A program made the translations under genes and the position numbers. This document shows, one piece after another, positions 8,801 to 17,817 of a stretch of DNA of 64,000 nucleotides (position 1 is its first letter; each line of letters opens with the position of its first letter). The DNA is taken from the NCBI RefSeq assembly GCF_030817055.1, contig NZ_JAUSYV010000001.1:16001-80000 (forward strand), given 5' to 3'. The stretch is from Bacillus sp. V2I10. Lineage in GTDB: Bacteria > Bacillota > Bacilli > Bacillales > Bacillaceae. The notes beneath the pieces are model-generated. The model was not told the origin of the DNA. It did not search any database and was given only the letters and a program-made list of their open reading frames with translations.

Positions 8801-8815
8801 TGATAATCATTATCA
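8801..8815. promoter_or_regulatory. Perfect Fur box of the siderophore operon
   Basis: TGATAATCATTATCA matches the Bacillus 7-1-7 Fur consensus at every position. It covers the expected transcription start of the ABC operon. Confidence 0.93.
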
Positions 8816-8854
8816 GTAATTATTTCCAATTTTTCAGCAAATGGAGGGGGAAAA

Positions 8855-9700
8855 ATGGTTCGCCTACTTACCGAGTCAGTAAACATTGGCTATGGTGAAC
8901 GTCTAATAGTAAAAGATCTTAGCGTCAGGATTCCTGATAAAAAGATCACAACCATCATCGGTCCAAATGGCTGCGGAAAATCCACCTTGTTGAAAGCGAT
9001 TACCCGCATTATTTCTCTTCAGTCTGGAGACGTCGTGCTCGACGGTAAATCCATTTCTAAAGAACAAACAAAAAAACTGGCAAAAAAAATGGCGATTCTT
9101 CCTCAAACACCTGAAAGTGCCGCCGGCCTTACAGTTGGCGAGCTTGTCTCATACGGCCGTTTCCCTCACCAAAAGGGCTTCGGCAGATTAACTAAGAAGG
9201 ATTATGAGGTCATTCAATGGGCTCTTGAGGTGACTGGTACAGCCGACTATAAATTCCGTCCTGTCGATTCGCTGTCAGGTGGTCAGCGCCAGCGTGTATG
9301 GATTGCTATGGCCCTCGCGCAGGAAACGGAAATTATCTTTCTTGACGAGCCTACTACATATCTTGATATGGCTCACCAGCTTGAGGTGCTTGAGCTTTTG
9401 CAAACATTAAATGCTGAGCAGGAACGTACCATTGTCATGGTTCTTCACGATCTAAATCAGGCGGCCCGCTTTGCAGACTATATCATTGCTCTAAAAGACG
9501 GGGAAATTGTGAAAGCCGGAACATGTGAAGAAGTCATTTCCCGTGATGTGCTAAAAGAAGTTTTTCATATTGACGCGGTGATTGGAAATGATCCGCGCAC
9601 TAATAAACCAATGTGCATGACCTATAACTTAATAAAGGGAGAAGAAGAAAATGAAGAAATTAATGATTCCATTCCTGCTGTTGCTCTTAGTCCTGCTTAG
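8855..9700 (+). CDS. Iron-siderophore ABC transporter, ATP-binding protein
   Basis: A 281-residue FecE/FhuC-type ATPase that drives siderophore import from the cytoplasmic face. Walker A GPNGCGKST (37-45), signature LSGGQRQRVWIAMAL and Walker B IIFLDEPTTYLD are intact, and LHDLNQAARFAD carries the H-loop histidine. GGAGG lies 7 bp before the ATG. The gene is first in the operon, directly after the Fur box. Its last 50 bp overlap the start of the binding-protein gene in another frame, so the final 16 or so residues are unlikely to be conserved. Confidence 0.93.
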   Translation: MVRLLTESVNIGYGERLIVKDLSVRIPDKKITTIIGPNGCGKSTLLKAITRIISLQSGDVVLDGKSISKEQTKKLAKKMAILPQTPESAAGLTVGELVSYGRFPHQKGFGRLTKKDYEVIQWALEVTGTADYKFRPVDSLSGGQRQRVWIAMALAQETEIIFLDEPTTYLDMAHQLEVLELLQTLNAEQERTIVMVLHDLNQAARFADYIIALKDGEIVKAGTCEEVISRDVLKEVFHIDAVIGNDPRTNKPMCMTYNLIKGEEENEEINDSIPAVALSPA

Positions 9701-10565
9701 CGCATGCGGCAATGAAGCAGCAGAAGAAAATGGTGCGGATAAAAAAGAAGAAAAAAGCACCATTACTTATGAATCAGAATCAGGTCCAGTTGAAGTGCCA
9801 GCAGATCCCAAGCGCGTTATTGTCGTTTCCTCTTTCGCAGGAAATGTCTTGGCGTTAGATACAAAGCTTGTCGGAGTTGATTCATGGTCAAAAATGAATC
9901 CCCGCTATGAAGCTTTAAAAGGTGTTGAAGAAGTGACAGATGATAATCTGGAGAAAATCATTGAACTTAATCCGGACTTGATAATCGGCCTTTCAAACAT
10001 CAAAAACATTGATAAATTAAAAGAAATCGCTCCAACTGTTACGTATACTTACGGAAAAGTTGATTACTTAACACAGCACCTTGAAATCGGAAAACTTTTA
10101 AACAAAGAAAAAGAAGCTCAAGCTTGGATTGATGACTTCAAAAACCGCGCACAAACTGCAGGTGAAGACATTAAAGCAAAAATCGGCGAAGATGCAACGG
10201 TTTCTGTTATTGAAAACTTCGATAAACAGCTCTACGTATTCGGCGACAACTGGGCTCGCGGCACTGAAATTCTTTATCAGGAAATGAAATTGAAAATGCC
10301 TGAAAAAGTGACGGAAATGGCATTGAAAGACGGATTTTATGCCATCTCTGCAGAGGTTCTCCCTGAATATGCAGGAGATTATATGATTTTCAGCAAAAAC
10401 TCAGACGGAGATACTTCATTCCAGGAGACAGAAACATACAAAAACATTCCTGCAGTCAAAAACAATCAAGTATTCGAAGCGAACGCAAAGGAATTCTATT
10501 TCAACGATCCAATCTCATTGGACTACCAGCTTGAATTCTTTAAGAAAAGCTTCCTTGCAAACTAA
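9651..10565 (+). CDS. Iron-hydroxamate-type siderophore-binding lipoprotein (FhuD/YxeB-like)
   Basis: A 304-residue substrate-binding lipoprotein anchored on the outer face of the membrane. The lipobox is LLSAC with Cys19. Family landmarks are VPADPKRVIVV, NPDLIIGLSN, LYVFGDNWARG, LPEYAGDYMIF and the C-terminal FYFNDPISLDYQLEFF. These last segments resemble B. subtilis FhuD and YxeB, which bind hydroxamate siderophores; the exact ligand cannot be told from sequence alone. Translation starts inside the end of the ATPase gene after GGGAGAAG. Confidence 0.88.
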   Translation: MKKLMIPFLLLLLVLLSACGNEAAEENGADKKEEKSTITYESESGPVEVPADPKRVIVVSSFAGNVLALDTKLVGVDSWSKMNPRYEALKGVEEVTDDNLEKIIELNPDLIIGLSNIKNIDKLKEIAPTVTYTYGKVDYLTQHLEIGKLLNKEKEAQAWIDDFKNRAQTAGEDIKAKIGEDATVSVIENFDKQLYVFGDNWARGTEILYQEMKLKMPEKVTEMALKDGFYAISAEVLPEYAGDYMIFSKNSDGDTSFQETETYKNIPAVKNNQVFEANAKEFYFNDPISLDYQLEFFKKSFLAN

Positions 10566-10632
10566 TATTCAGAAGAGGGATTCTTACTTTAAGAATTCCT
10601 TTTCCTTTATTCTAAAAAGAAGAGAATGATGG

Positions 10633-11631
10633 ATGATGAAAACGTACTTGTTTATATTGAAAATGGCTGCGGGAATTCTCGTGTTTCTTGGTGCTTTCGC
10701 TGCAGCAATGATCTTCGGAGCTGCAGATACAGCGTTAAATGATGTATGGCTCGCCATGACGGGAACAGAACTTAGCGATAAAGCCACTATGATCCGTGAA
10801 ATCCGCCTTCCGCGGGAGGTTGCAGCTATGGCTGTCGGTGCAGCTCTTGCCGTATCTGGCGCCATCATGCAGGGGCTGACGAGAAATCCTCTGGCTGATC
10901 CAGGATTAATCGGGCTGACAGCCGGCGGTACAGCTGCGCTTGCCATTACCCTGGCTTTCATTCCAGGCGTGAATTACTTCGGCATTATGATTGCCTGTTT
11001 TATTGGCTGTGCCGTTGGAGCGGCGATGGTTTTAGGCATCGGCTCTATGAAAAAGGGCGGTTTCTCTCCTATGCGGATTGTTCTGGCCGGAGCAGCTGTG
11101 TCTGCTTTTCTCTTTGCGGTTGCTGAGGGATTCGGGATTACCTTTAAGCTTTCAAAGGATGTTTCCATGTGGACTTCCGGCGGTATGGCTGGAACATCCT
11201 GGAGCCAGCTGCAGTTCATTATTCCGTTTATTGCAGGCGGCATCCTCATTTCCCTGATGCTTTCCAGACAGCTGACCATTCTTAGTTTAAGCGAAGAGGT
11301 AGCCGTCGGACTAGGGCAAAAAACGGTTGCCATTAAGGGGATTTTGTTTGTTGTTATCGTCTTGCTTGCAGGTGCAGGCGTTGCCATTGCCGGTAATTTA
11401 GCCTTTGTCGGACTGATGGTTCCTCATATCGTGCGGGCAATCGTCGGGACGGACTACCGGTACATCATCCCGATGTCCGTCATCATGGGAGCTGCATTCA
11501 TGCTGCTTGCAGATACTGTCGGCCGTACCGTCAATGCCCCGTATGAAACACCAGTCGCTGCGGTGGTTGCCGTTCTTGGCCTGCCTTTCTTTCTCTTTAT
11601 TGTCCGCAAAGGAGGCCGTGATTTCACATGA
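10633..11631 (+). CDS. Siderophore ABC transporter permease (FecCD family, first subunit)
   Basis: 332 residues with about ten hydrophobic helices. It is a FecCD/BtuC-type permease and half of the import channel. Landmarks are IREIRLPREVAAMAVGAALAVSGAIMQGLTRNPLADPGLIG near the N-terminus and GLMVPHIVRAIVG near residue 260, the EAA-like loop that contacts the ATPase. It follows the binding-protein gene by 67 bp and overlaps the next permease by ATGA. Two ATG codons are adjacent; the first is used here. Confidence 0.93.
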   Translation: MMKTYLFILKMAAGILVFLGAFAAAMIFGAADTALNDVWLAMTGTELSDKATMIREIRLPREVAAMAVGAALAVSGAIMQGLTRNPLADPGLIGLTAGGTAALAITLAFIPGVNYFGIMIACFIGCAVGAAMVLGIGSMKKGGFSPMRIVLAGAAVSAFLFAVAEGFGITFKLSKDVSMWTSGGMAGTSWSQLQFIIPFIAGGILISLMLSRQLTILSLSEEVAVGLGQKTVAIKGILFVVIVLLAGAGVAIAGNLAFVGLMVPHIVRAIVGTDYRYIIPMSVIMGAAFMLLADTVGRTVNAPYETPVAAVVAVLGLPFFLFIVRKGGRDFT

Positions 11632-12635
11632 TTCATTCTGCATTAGTCAAAAAACAGCGAATAACCATTTTGATCTTGTTTATCCTGCTTTTAACGACCA
11701 TTATTGCCGGTATGGGGCTTGGCTATGCCTCCCTCTCTTATGACAGGCTGCTTCCCGTTGTGCTTGGACAGGGTACATTTAAAGAAGACTTTATTCTCTA
11801 TTCCATTCGCCTGCCGCGGATCATCATCACCATCCTAGCAGGAATGGCGCTCGCTCTATCTGGTGCCATTTTGCAGGGCATCACAAGAAATGATCTGGCC
11901 GACCCAGGCATTATCGGTATTAACTCTGGGGCTGGAGCGGCTATCGCTGTATTCTTTTTGTACTTTCCAATTGACGCAGGTTCATTCGTTTATATGCTGC
12001 CTTTAGTTGCATTTGCCGGGGCCTTGCTTACTGCTGTTCTCATCTATGCTTTTTCGTACAGCAGGACTGCGGGCATGCAGCCAGTCAAACTCGTATTGAC
12101 CGGGGTGGGATTTTCTATGGCTCTCTCAGGTTTAATGATCGTCCTTATTTCATCTGCTGAACGTCAAAAAGTTGATTTTATTGCCAAGTGGCTTGCAGGT
12201 AATATTTGGGGCGCAGACTGGCCATTTATTTGGGCCACTTTACCTTGGGCAGTCATCCTCATTCCCTTTGCCCTGTACAAAGCAAACAGGCTGAACCTTC
12301 TCGGCATGAGTGAAGCTGTGCCAATCGGCCTCGGTGTATCCGTTGAAAAAGAAAGAATTATTCTGCTGCTGACAGCAATTGCCCTTGCAGCATCAGCCGT
12401 CTCCGTTACAGGAGGCATCGCCTTCGTCGGGCTCATGGCTCCGCACATTGCAAGGGCTCTGGTCGGACCTCGAAATCAGCTCTTCCTGCCGGTGGCCATT
12501 CTGATTGGTGCTTTTCTCCTGCTATTAGCGGATACGATTGGACGGAACATGATCGAACCCGAGGGTATACCTGCGGGGATTATGATTGCGCTAATCGGCG
12601 CACCTTATTTTATGTATTTGCTTTTGAAAAAGTAG
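11628..12635 (+). CDS. Siderophore ABC transporter permease (FecCD family, second subunit)
   Basis: 335 residues, a paralogue of the preceding permease and expected to pair with it. It shares the pattern LPRIIITILAGMALALSGAILQGITRNDLADPGIIG and the ATPase-contact loop GLMAPHIARALVG. The 4-bp overlap implies translational coupling. It is the last gene before a strong terminator. Confidence 0.93.
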   Translation: MIHSALVKKQRITILILFILLLTTIIAGMGLGYASLSYDRLLPVVLGQGTFKEDFILYSIRLPRIIITILAGMALALSGAILQGITRNDLADPGIIGINSGAGAAIAVFFLYFPIDAGSFVYMLPLVAFAGALLTAVLIYAFSYSRTAGMQPVKLVLTGVGFSMALSGLMIVLISSAERQKVDFIAKWLAGNIWGADWPFIWATLPWAVILIPFALYKANRLNLLGMSEAVPIGLGVSVEKERIILLLTAIALAASAVSVTGGIAFVGLMAPHIARALVGPRNQLFLPVAILIGAFLLLLADTIGRNMIEPEGIPAGIMIALIGAPYFMYLLLKK

Positions 12636-12657
12636 GATAAATAGCATAACAACATGT

Positions 12658-12685
12658 AAAAGCTGAAGACCTCTTCAGCTTTTTT
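12658..12685 (+). terminator. Terminator of the siderophore operon
   Basis: Stem AAAAGCTGAAG / CTTCAGCTTTT with a short loop, followed by T6. Confidence 0.9.
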
Positions 12686-12780
12686 GTTTGCATATCATAT
12701 AGGGACGGTAACATAATATAGCCCCGCTCTGCGAAAAATATAAGGATAATTATCTTTTTTCGAATCCTACTTGTGCAGGA

Positions 12781-12808
12781 TTGACTTGGTTTTTTGGTTT
12801 GATATAGT
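12781..12808 (+). promoter_or_regulatory. Promoter of the two-component system operon
   Basis: TTGACT (12781-12786) and TATAGT (12803-12808) are 16 bp apart, about 60 bp before the histidine kinase start. Confidence 0.6.
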
Positions 12809-12866
12809 TTTAGGATGCTAAAGAGAGAAAGAAAAATCTTGAGTATCCGCCAAAGGAGTGACTCCC

Positions 12867-14642
12867 GTGAAAAGTATACAAAGCCGCCTGTTGATTATGC
12901 TGCTGATTTTCATCGTTCTGCCGTATTTCCTATCTGTTTTTTTCATCTATACCTACACAAAAAACAGTGTGGAGCAGCATGAACTTGAAAACAGCCGGGA
13001 TCAGCTTCAGAAGAATGCGGAGGAGCTGGAGCAGTATTTTGACGGCATGATTGATTTTCCTTATATCCTTTACCGGGATCCTGATCTGTTCCGGATTTTT
13101 AACAACGGCTTTGAAGACTCCATTTATTTCAGCCCCAAGACAATGGAAAAGAGTCTCGAAACCTTTTATCTGATGAGAAACGAAATCCGGCAAATCCGGT
13201 TCTATATTGATAAAAACAAAGAATCGTTCACGCTGTACAATGCGATGATCAGCACACGCAGACATCAGCCGGATTTTCTTGATCAGAGCCCGATCAAAGA
13301 GCTGTATGCTTCTGACTTGAACTATTTGATTGAACCGCCCCGCCCTCTTATCAATTACAACAACGCAGCGATTATTCCAAAGTCAGATAAAACGATGGTG
13401 ATGACGTTTCATCATAAAATTACAGACGTTCTCTCTAAGAGATTCCTCGGCATCATCACCATCGACATTGATTTAGGGGGCTATGCCCGCATTTGCAATA
13501 ACCTTGTCCAAGGTGATGCATCTTCTGTTTTGCTGATAGATTCACAAGATCGAGTCCTGTATGCAAATGAACGTTCCTTGATTGGAAAGCCCCTTCCTGA
13601 AGGTGAAAAGCAGCGTCTGGACGGAAACAGGAGCCGGCAGGATGACGATATTCTGCTTTCCAAGGAGCTTTCAGGCTCATTAAACGGCTGGAAGCTGATT
13701 AAAATTACGTCAAGTCAGTCCTTATATGAAGATGTCCGGAAAACCGCATACACCAATATTCTTGTCGGCATTGGCGTTGGATTGCTTGGTCTTCTGATGA
13801 TAGGTATTATCTCAAACCGAATTACCCGCCCGATCGCAAGGCTGAGCAGCAAAGTCCGCTCCATTGAAGGCGGAAATATGAATGTTCCGTTTGACGATGC
13901 CAGAGACGATGAAATCGGCCATCTGGAGTCGCACATGAAAGATATGATGAACCGGATCAATTCCCACATTGACCGTGAATATAAGCTTGAAATTGAAAAC
14001 AGGAAAAACCAGTTCAGAGCGTTAAAATCACAGATTAATCCGCATTTCTTATTTAATGCTCTGCAATCGATCGGTGCAGTTGCATTAAGGTCGAATGCTC
14101 CAAAGGTGTACCAATTGCTGACCTCCCTGTCCAAAATGATGCGCTACTCTCTGCAGGCGGATCAATGGGTGCGGGTCAGGGATGAAGCAGAGTACACAAA
14201 AGCGTATCTCTCCCTTCAAACCGAACGTTTTGGCGAAGATGTCAGCTATTCACTCGAGATGGATGAATCTATTCTGGACATAACTATACCAAGTATGATT
14301 CTGCAGCCGCTCGCTGAGAATTTCTTTAAACACACGTATGAGGAAGGCTACAGCAGCGCTCATTTGTCCATTACCGGGAAGAAACATAAAGAATATCTTC
14401 AATTTACTGTTGAGAACGATGGCCCTGGTCTCACAGCAGAAGTGCTTCAAACTCTGCGGAACCATATTTATACACCGCCTTACGAAGGGACCTATTCACA
14501 CGAGCATATCGGCCTGAAGAATATCCGCGACAGACTGCTTCTGCGGTATGGGCAAAGTGCTGAAATGAAAGTTGATTCAATAAACGGAAAGGGTTTTTCC
14601 GTCAGCATGAAAATTCCGATAGAGATCTCCCCAAAATCATAA
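12867..14642 (+). CDS. YesM-family sensor histidine kinase
   Basis: A membrane histidine kinase of about 591 residues. One N-terminal helix (9-31), an extracellular sensing region of about 265 residues, a second helix (about 300-318), then HAMP (SNRITRPIARLSSKVRSIEGG). The phospho-acceptor is in SQINPHFLFNALQSI, typical of the YesM/LytS class, and the ATPase domain has ENDGPGL and HIGLKNIRDRL. The GTG at 12867 is chosen because AAAGGAG ends 8 bases before it; an upstream in-frame GTG overlaps that site. It heads a three-gene operon with an AraC-type regulator and a sugar-binding lipoprotein. YesM kinases commonly sense sugars; the ligand here is unknown. Confidence 0.92.
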   Translation: MKSIQSRLLIMLLIFIVLPYFLSVFFIYTYTKNSVEQHELENSRDQLQKNAEELEQYFDGMIDFPYILYRDPDLFRIFNNGFEDSIYFSPKTMEKSLETFYLMRNEIRQIRFYIDKNKESFTLYNAMISTRRHQPDFLDQSPIKELYASDLNYLIEPPRPLINYNNAAIIPKSDKTMVMTFHHKITDVLSKRFLGIITIDIDLGGYARICNNLVQGDASSVLLIDSQDRVLYANERSLIGKPLPEGEKQRLDGNRSRQDDDILLSKELSGSLNGWKLIKITSSQSLYEDVRKTAYTNILVGIGVGLLGLLMIGIISNRITRPIARLSSKVRSIEGGNMNVPFDDARDDEIGHLESHMKDMMNRINSHIDREYKLEIENRKNQFRALKSQINPHFLFNALQSIGAVALRSNAPKVYQLLTSLSKMMRYSLQADQWVRVRDEAEYTKAYLSLQTERFGEDVSYSLEMDESILDITIPSMILQPLAENFFKHTYEEGYSSAHLSITGKKHKEYLQFTVENDGPGLTAEVLQTLRNHIYTPPYEGTYSHEHIGLKNIRDRLLLRYGQSAEMKVDSINGKGFSVSMKIPIEISPKS

Positions 14643-14667
14643 AGACTTAGGCAAGGAGTTGAACACG

Positions 14668-15819
14668 GTGAAAGCACTGATTGTCGACGATGAATTCAAT
14701 GTGCGGGACGTCCTCCGCCATTTAGGCCAGTGGGAACAATACGGAATCACCAAGCTGCTGGAGGCAAGCAACGGCAAGGAAGCGAAAAAATGGATTGAGA
14801 AAGAGCAGCCTGAACTGATCTTTACAGATATAAAAATGCCCGGAATGACCGGTATGGAACTGATTGAGTGGCTTGATTCGATTTCCTATCCGGGAAAAGT
14901 GATTTTCATCACTGGATATAATGATTATTCCTATATGCGCAAGGCCATCCAGCACAGCAGCTTCGATTATTTGCTGAAACCGATTGAGTATGAAGCATTC
15001 AATCACACGCTGAAAAAATCCGTACAAGCATGGAAAGATGACTTCGAGCATGCAGAAGTGCTGGAAGATGCAAAAAAACTGCGGAGAAATCAGCTGGCGA
15101 CTGCGATCTGCCTTGGTGACCGTTCAGATGCCGACAGCCTGGCCGAGTTTCTTCCTGAATCAGCAGGCTATGAGCTGACACTGCTTTCTTTTTATCAGAT
15201 GCACAATCCGGATTCTTATATAGAAAACCTTTCAGATGAGCTGATGGACCGCAGAGTGGGAAATGCCTTTTCCCTCCAGACAGACCTTAACCTCTGCCTT
15301 GTGATCACGATCTGCGACCAGTGGCTGTCTGTTGAAGAGTATATCAGCCGGGAATTCGACCTCCCTGTAAGGCTTGTAACAGGAGAACCGATTGAGTCTT
15401 TATCACAAATCAGGCCGGCTTTTCAGACCTTGGAGAAAAAGCTTGAGGAACAAAATTTCAGATCGATCCACCGTTTGGATGAAATCGATGCTGCCCGGCG
15501 TATGGAGGACATCGTTTCTTATGTTAAAACCTATTATATGGAGGATTTGAGTCTGGAAAAACTGTCGAATGTCTTCTTTTTAAGCCGCGAGCATATCTCA
15601 CGGAAGTTTAAGCAGGAAACTGGAATGACCCTTTCCAAATACATTACAGAGCTTAGAATCAGCCAGGCAAAATCTTGGCTGCAGGAAACGGACAAAAGCA
15701 TCTACTCTATCTCAACCATGCTTGGTTATCAGGATGAAATCTACTTTTCAAAGCTATTTAAAAAGGTCGTTGGCATGACGCCTTTTGAGTTCAGGAACAG
15801 CAGCAAAGGGGTGACATGA
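14668..15819 (+). CDS. YesN-family response regulator with AraC-type DNA-binding domain
   Basis: 383 residues. The receiver domain has DDEFNVRDVL and the phospho-acceptor Asp in LIFTDIKMPGMTG, with lysine in LLKPIEYEA. The C-terminal 100 residues are an AraC-type pair of helix-turn-helices (LSNVFFLSREHISRKFKQETG and the GYQDEIYFSKLFKKVVGMTPFEFR signature). The GTG at 14668 is preceded by AAGGAG nine bases earlier, the same arrangement as its kinase partner. The end overlaps the lipoprotein start. Likely targets are sugar genes; sacB lies 3 kb downstream. Confidence 0.92.
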   Translation: MKALIVDDEFNVRDVLRHLGQWEQYGITKLLEASNGKEAKKWIEKEQPELIFTDIKMPGMTGMELIEWLDSISYPGKVIFITGYNDYSYMRKAIQHSSFDYLLKPIEYEAFNHTLKKSVQAWKDDFEHAEVLEDAKKLRRNQLATAICLGDRSDADSLAEFLPESAGYELTLLSFYQMHNPDSYIENLSDELMDRRVGNAFSLQTDLNLCLVITICDQWLSVEEYISREFDLPVRLVTGEPIESLSQIRPAFQTLEKKLEEQNFRSIHRLDEIDAARRMEDIVSYVKTYYMEDLSLEKLSNVFFLSREHISRKFKQETGMTLSKYITELRISQAKSWLQETDKSIYSISTMLGYQDEIYFSKLFKKVVGMTPFEFRNSSKGVT

Positions 15820-17087
15820 TGAAAAGCGTGTTCTTATCTCTCTTTTTATTGGTCAGCCTGCTTCTTTCGGCATGCCAAAATGAAGCCCAGCCAGAAAAAA
15901 TAGAAAAGAAAGACCCGAAAGTCACACTTGATCTAAGGAATCCCAAAGTAGAGGTCTCCACTCAATTTGAAGAAATGACGCGGGCTTATGAGCGGGAGAA
16001 TCCCAATGTCAATATCCGGGTGCATACCGTTGGGGGCGCAATGGATGACCTGTCCGATCTGAAAGCGGAAATGGCGACTGGCACCGGGCCGGATATTTTC
16101 ACAAACACCGGCTTTGAAAATACCATGCTGTGGCAGAACTATCTAGAGGATCTCTCCGGTGAGCCCTGGGTGGATCAGGCCTACCAAGAAGCACTGACCC
16201 CGGTGACGTTGAAAGGTAAGGTTTACGGTATGCCGATTAACCTTGAAGGCTATGGGTTTATTTTTAATAAGGATCTGTTTAAAAAAGCCGGCATTGTGGA
16301 ACCGCCTGACACTCTTACTAAGCTGACATCAGCTGCAGAAAAACTGCAGAAGGCTGGCATCACTCCGTTTGCAACAGGCTACTATGAAGACTGGAAGCTT
16401 GGCGATCACCTGATGAATGTCGCATTCGCCCAGCAGGAAAATACAGAGGAGTTTATCCAAAACCTGAATAACGGAACGGAAAAAATTACGACCAATCAAA
16501 ATTTTAACGATTTGCTTAACTTGCTCGACCTCACCTTAAAGTTCGGAAATGATAACCCACTGACTACAGACTACACGATGGAAGTAAATCTTTTCACTTC
16601 CGGTAAAGCAGCGATCATTCAGCAGGGCAACTGGATTCAGCCGATGATCGATCAGGCTGCGCCGGACATGAACATCGGCTTTATGCCGATCCCAATTAAT
16701 GACCGGCCTGTAAAGGAAGCACTTGTCGTCAGTGTTCCAAACTATTGGGCCGTGAACAAGCAGGCCAGCCCTGAAAAGAAAAAAGAAGCCAAAAAATTTT
16801 TAAACTGGATGGTGTCTTCCGAGCAGGGCAAACGGTACATGACGGAAGAATTCAAATTCATTCCCGCCTTCCATCACATCAACTCGGATGATCTTGGCCC
16901 ACTTGCAGAAGAAACGATTCAAAACTACAAAAAAGGCAACACCGTCCCTTCTAACTGGTTCGACTTTCCCGTCGGAATCCGGGAAGAATTCGGCGCCGCC
17001 ACACAGCTCTATGTCGGAAAACAGCTGAACCGCACGCAGTTGCTCAATGAATATCAGAAGTCCTGGGAGAGGTTTTCGGAGGAATAA
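15816..17087 (+). CDS. Extracellular sugar-binding lipoprotein (family 1 SBP), no cognate permease
   Basis: A 423-residue lipoprotein with lipobox LLSAC (Cys about 20), then a type 1 solute-binding fold. Landmarks are YERENPNVNIRVHTVGG, ATGTGPDIFTNTGF, GKVYGMPINLEGYGFIFNKDLFKKAGI and FTSGKAAIIQQGNWIQP. Its start overlaps the stop of the response regulator, so it is co-translated with the two-component system. No permease or ATPase gene follows; a terminator comes next. It may serve an ABC transporter elsewhere, or act as a ligand-presenting sensor for the kinase; the operon structure favours the latter. Confidence 0.9.
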   Translation: MMKSVFLSLFLLVSLLLSACQNEAQPEKIEKKDPKVTLDLRNPKVEVSTQFEEMTRAYERENPNVNIRVHTVGGAMDDLSDLKAEMATGTGPDIFTNTGFENTMLWQNYLEDLSGEPWVDQAYQEALTPVTLKGKVYGMPINLEGYGFIFNKDLFKKAGIVEPPDTLTKLTSAAEKLQKAGITPFATGYYEDWKLGDHLMNVAFAQQENTEEFIQNLNNGTEKITTNQNFNDLLNLLDLTLKFGNDNPLTTDYTMEVNLFTSGKAAIIQQGNWIQPMIDQAAPDMNIGFMPIPINDRPVKEALVVSVPNYWAVNKQASPEKKKEAKKFLNWMVSSEQGKRYMTEEFKFIPAFHHINSDDLGPLAEETIQNYKKGNTVPSNWFDFPVGIREEFGAATQLYVGKQLNRTQLLNEYQKSWERFSEE

Positions 17088-17096
17088 AGAGGAAGC

Positions 17097-17130
17097 AGCA
17101 TACCACATGGCAGGTGGTATGCTTTTTATT
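17097..17130 (+). terminator. Terminator of the two-component/SBP operon
   Basis: Perfect 10-bp stem AGCATACCAC / GTGGTATGCT with a 7-base loop, then TTTTATT. Confidence 0.92.
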
Positions 17131-17136
17131 AAATTT

Positions 17137-17487
17137 ACGCACTTTTTTCAGGATAACCGCTGATAATATTGTTCTAATACCAGGAATGACGCTCTTTTTA
17201 CAGGACAACCGTTAATAAAATTGATCTATTGCCAGGATTAACGCTCTTTTTTCAGAACAACCGCTAATACAATTGCTCTAATACCAGGATTAACGCACTT
17301 TTTTCAGGGCAACCGTTAATAAACTTGCTCTATTGCCGGGATTACGCACTTTTTTCAGGACAACCGCTAATAAACTTGCTCTAATACCAGGATTAACGCA
17401 CTTTTTTCAGGACAACCGCTAATACAATTGTTCTAATACCAGGATTGACGCACTTTTTTCAGGGCAATGCTGAAATAATTGCTCCAC
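17137..17487. repeat. 52-bp tandem repeat array, about 6.6 copies
   Basis: Units beginning ACGCACTTTTTTCAGG occur at 17137, 17189, 17241, 17293, 17344, 17396 and 17448; the period is 52 bp, once 51. The conserved blocks are CACTTTTTTCAGG, ACAACCGCTAATA and TCTAATACCAGGATTA. All parts of the unit are conserved, so there are no unique spacers as in CRISPR. The period is not a multiple of three and no ORF runs through. The array fills the space between two convergent genes. Confidence 0.93.
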
Positions 17488-17814
17488 TCACACCTCAAAA
17501 AAGCTTTGTCTCTCTACTTTGCAAACCCTGAGAGAAAACGTTTTGTACCATTCCGCTTTTCCTCGATACTGGGCTGCCATATGGGCTGAATGTTCTTTCC
17601 ATTTTTGGATGGAGTCCAGAGAATCCCAATACGAAACGGTAATCCCCAATCCTTCATCCCTTGCGCTTTCCACGCCTAAAAAGCCGCTCTGCTGAGAAGC
17701 CAGCTCTACCATTTTGTCCGCCATGATCCCGTACCCATTATCCGCCTCCGTTCTCTCTGAGGCAAAAATCACTGCATAATAAGGCGGATCAGGAGTTTTT
17801 GCAATTCCGCTCAT
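17488..17814 (-). CDS. Antibiotic biosynthesis monooxygenase (ABM) domain protein
   Basis: A 108-residue single-domain ABM fold (ferredoxin-like alpha/beta). YYAVIFASERTEAD, QQSGFLGVESAR, ISYWDSLDSIQKWKEH-type and HSAHMAAQYRGKAEWY are the usual blocks (here VSYWDSLDSIQKWK). Such proteins include small oxygenases and stress proteins; no catalytic assignment is possible. The gene starts 3 bp after the end of the acetyltransferase gene and is probably co-transcribed. The reading ends at the edge of the tandem repeat array. Confidence 0.82.
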   Translation of the reverse strand: MSGIAKTPDPPYYAVIFASERTEADNGYGIMADKMVELASQQSGFLGVESARDEGLGITVSYWDSLDSIQKWKEHSAHMAAQYRGKAEWYKTFSLRVCKVERQSFFEV

Positions 17815-17817
17815 ATG

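Noticed and set aside
17137..17487. Possible CRISPR array
   Set aside because: Every part of the 52-bp period is conserved; there are no unique spacers, and no cas genes lie nearby.
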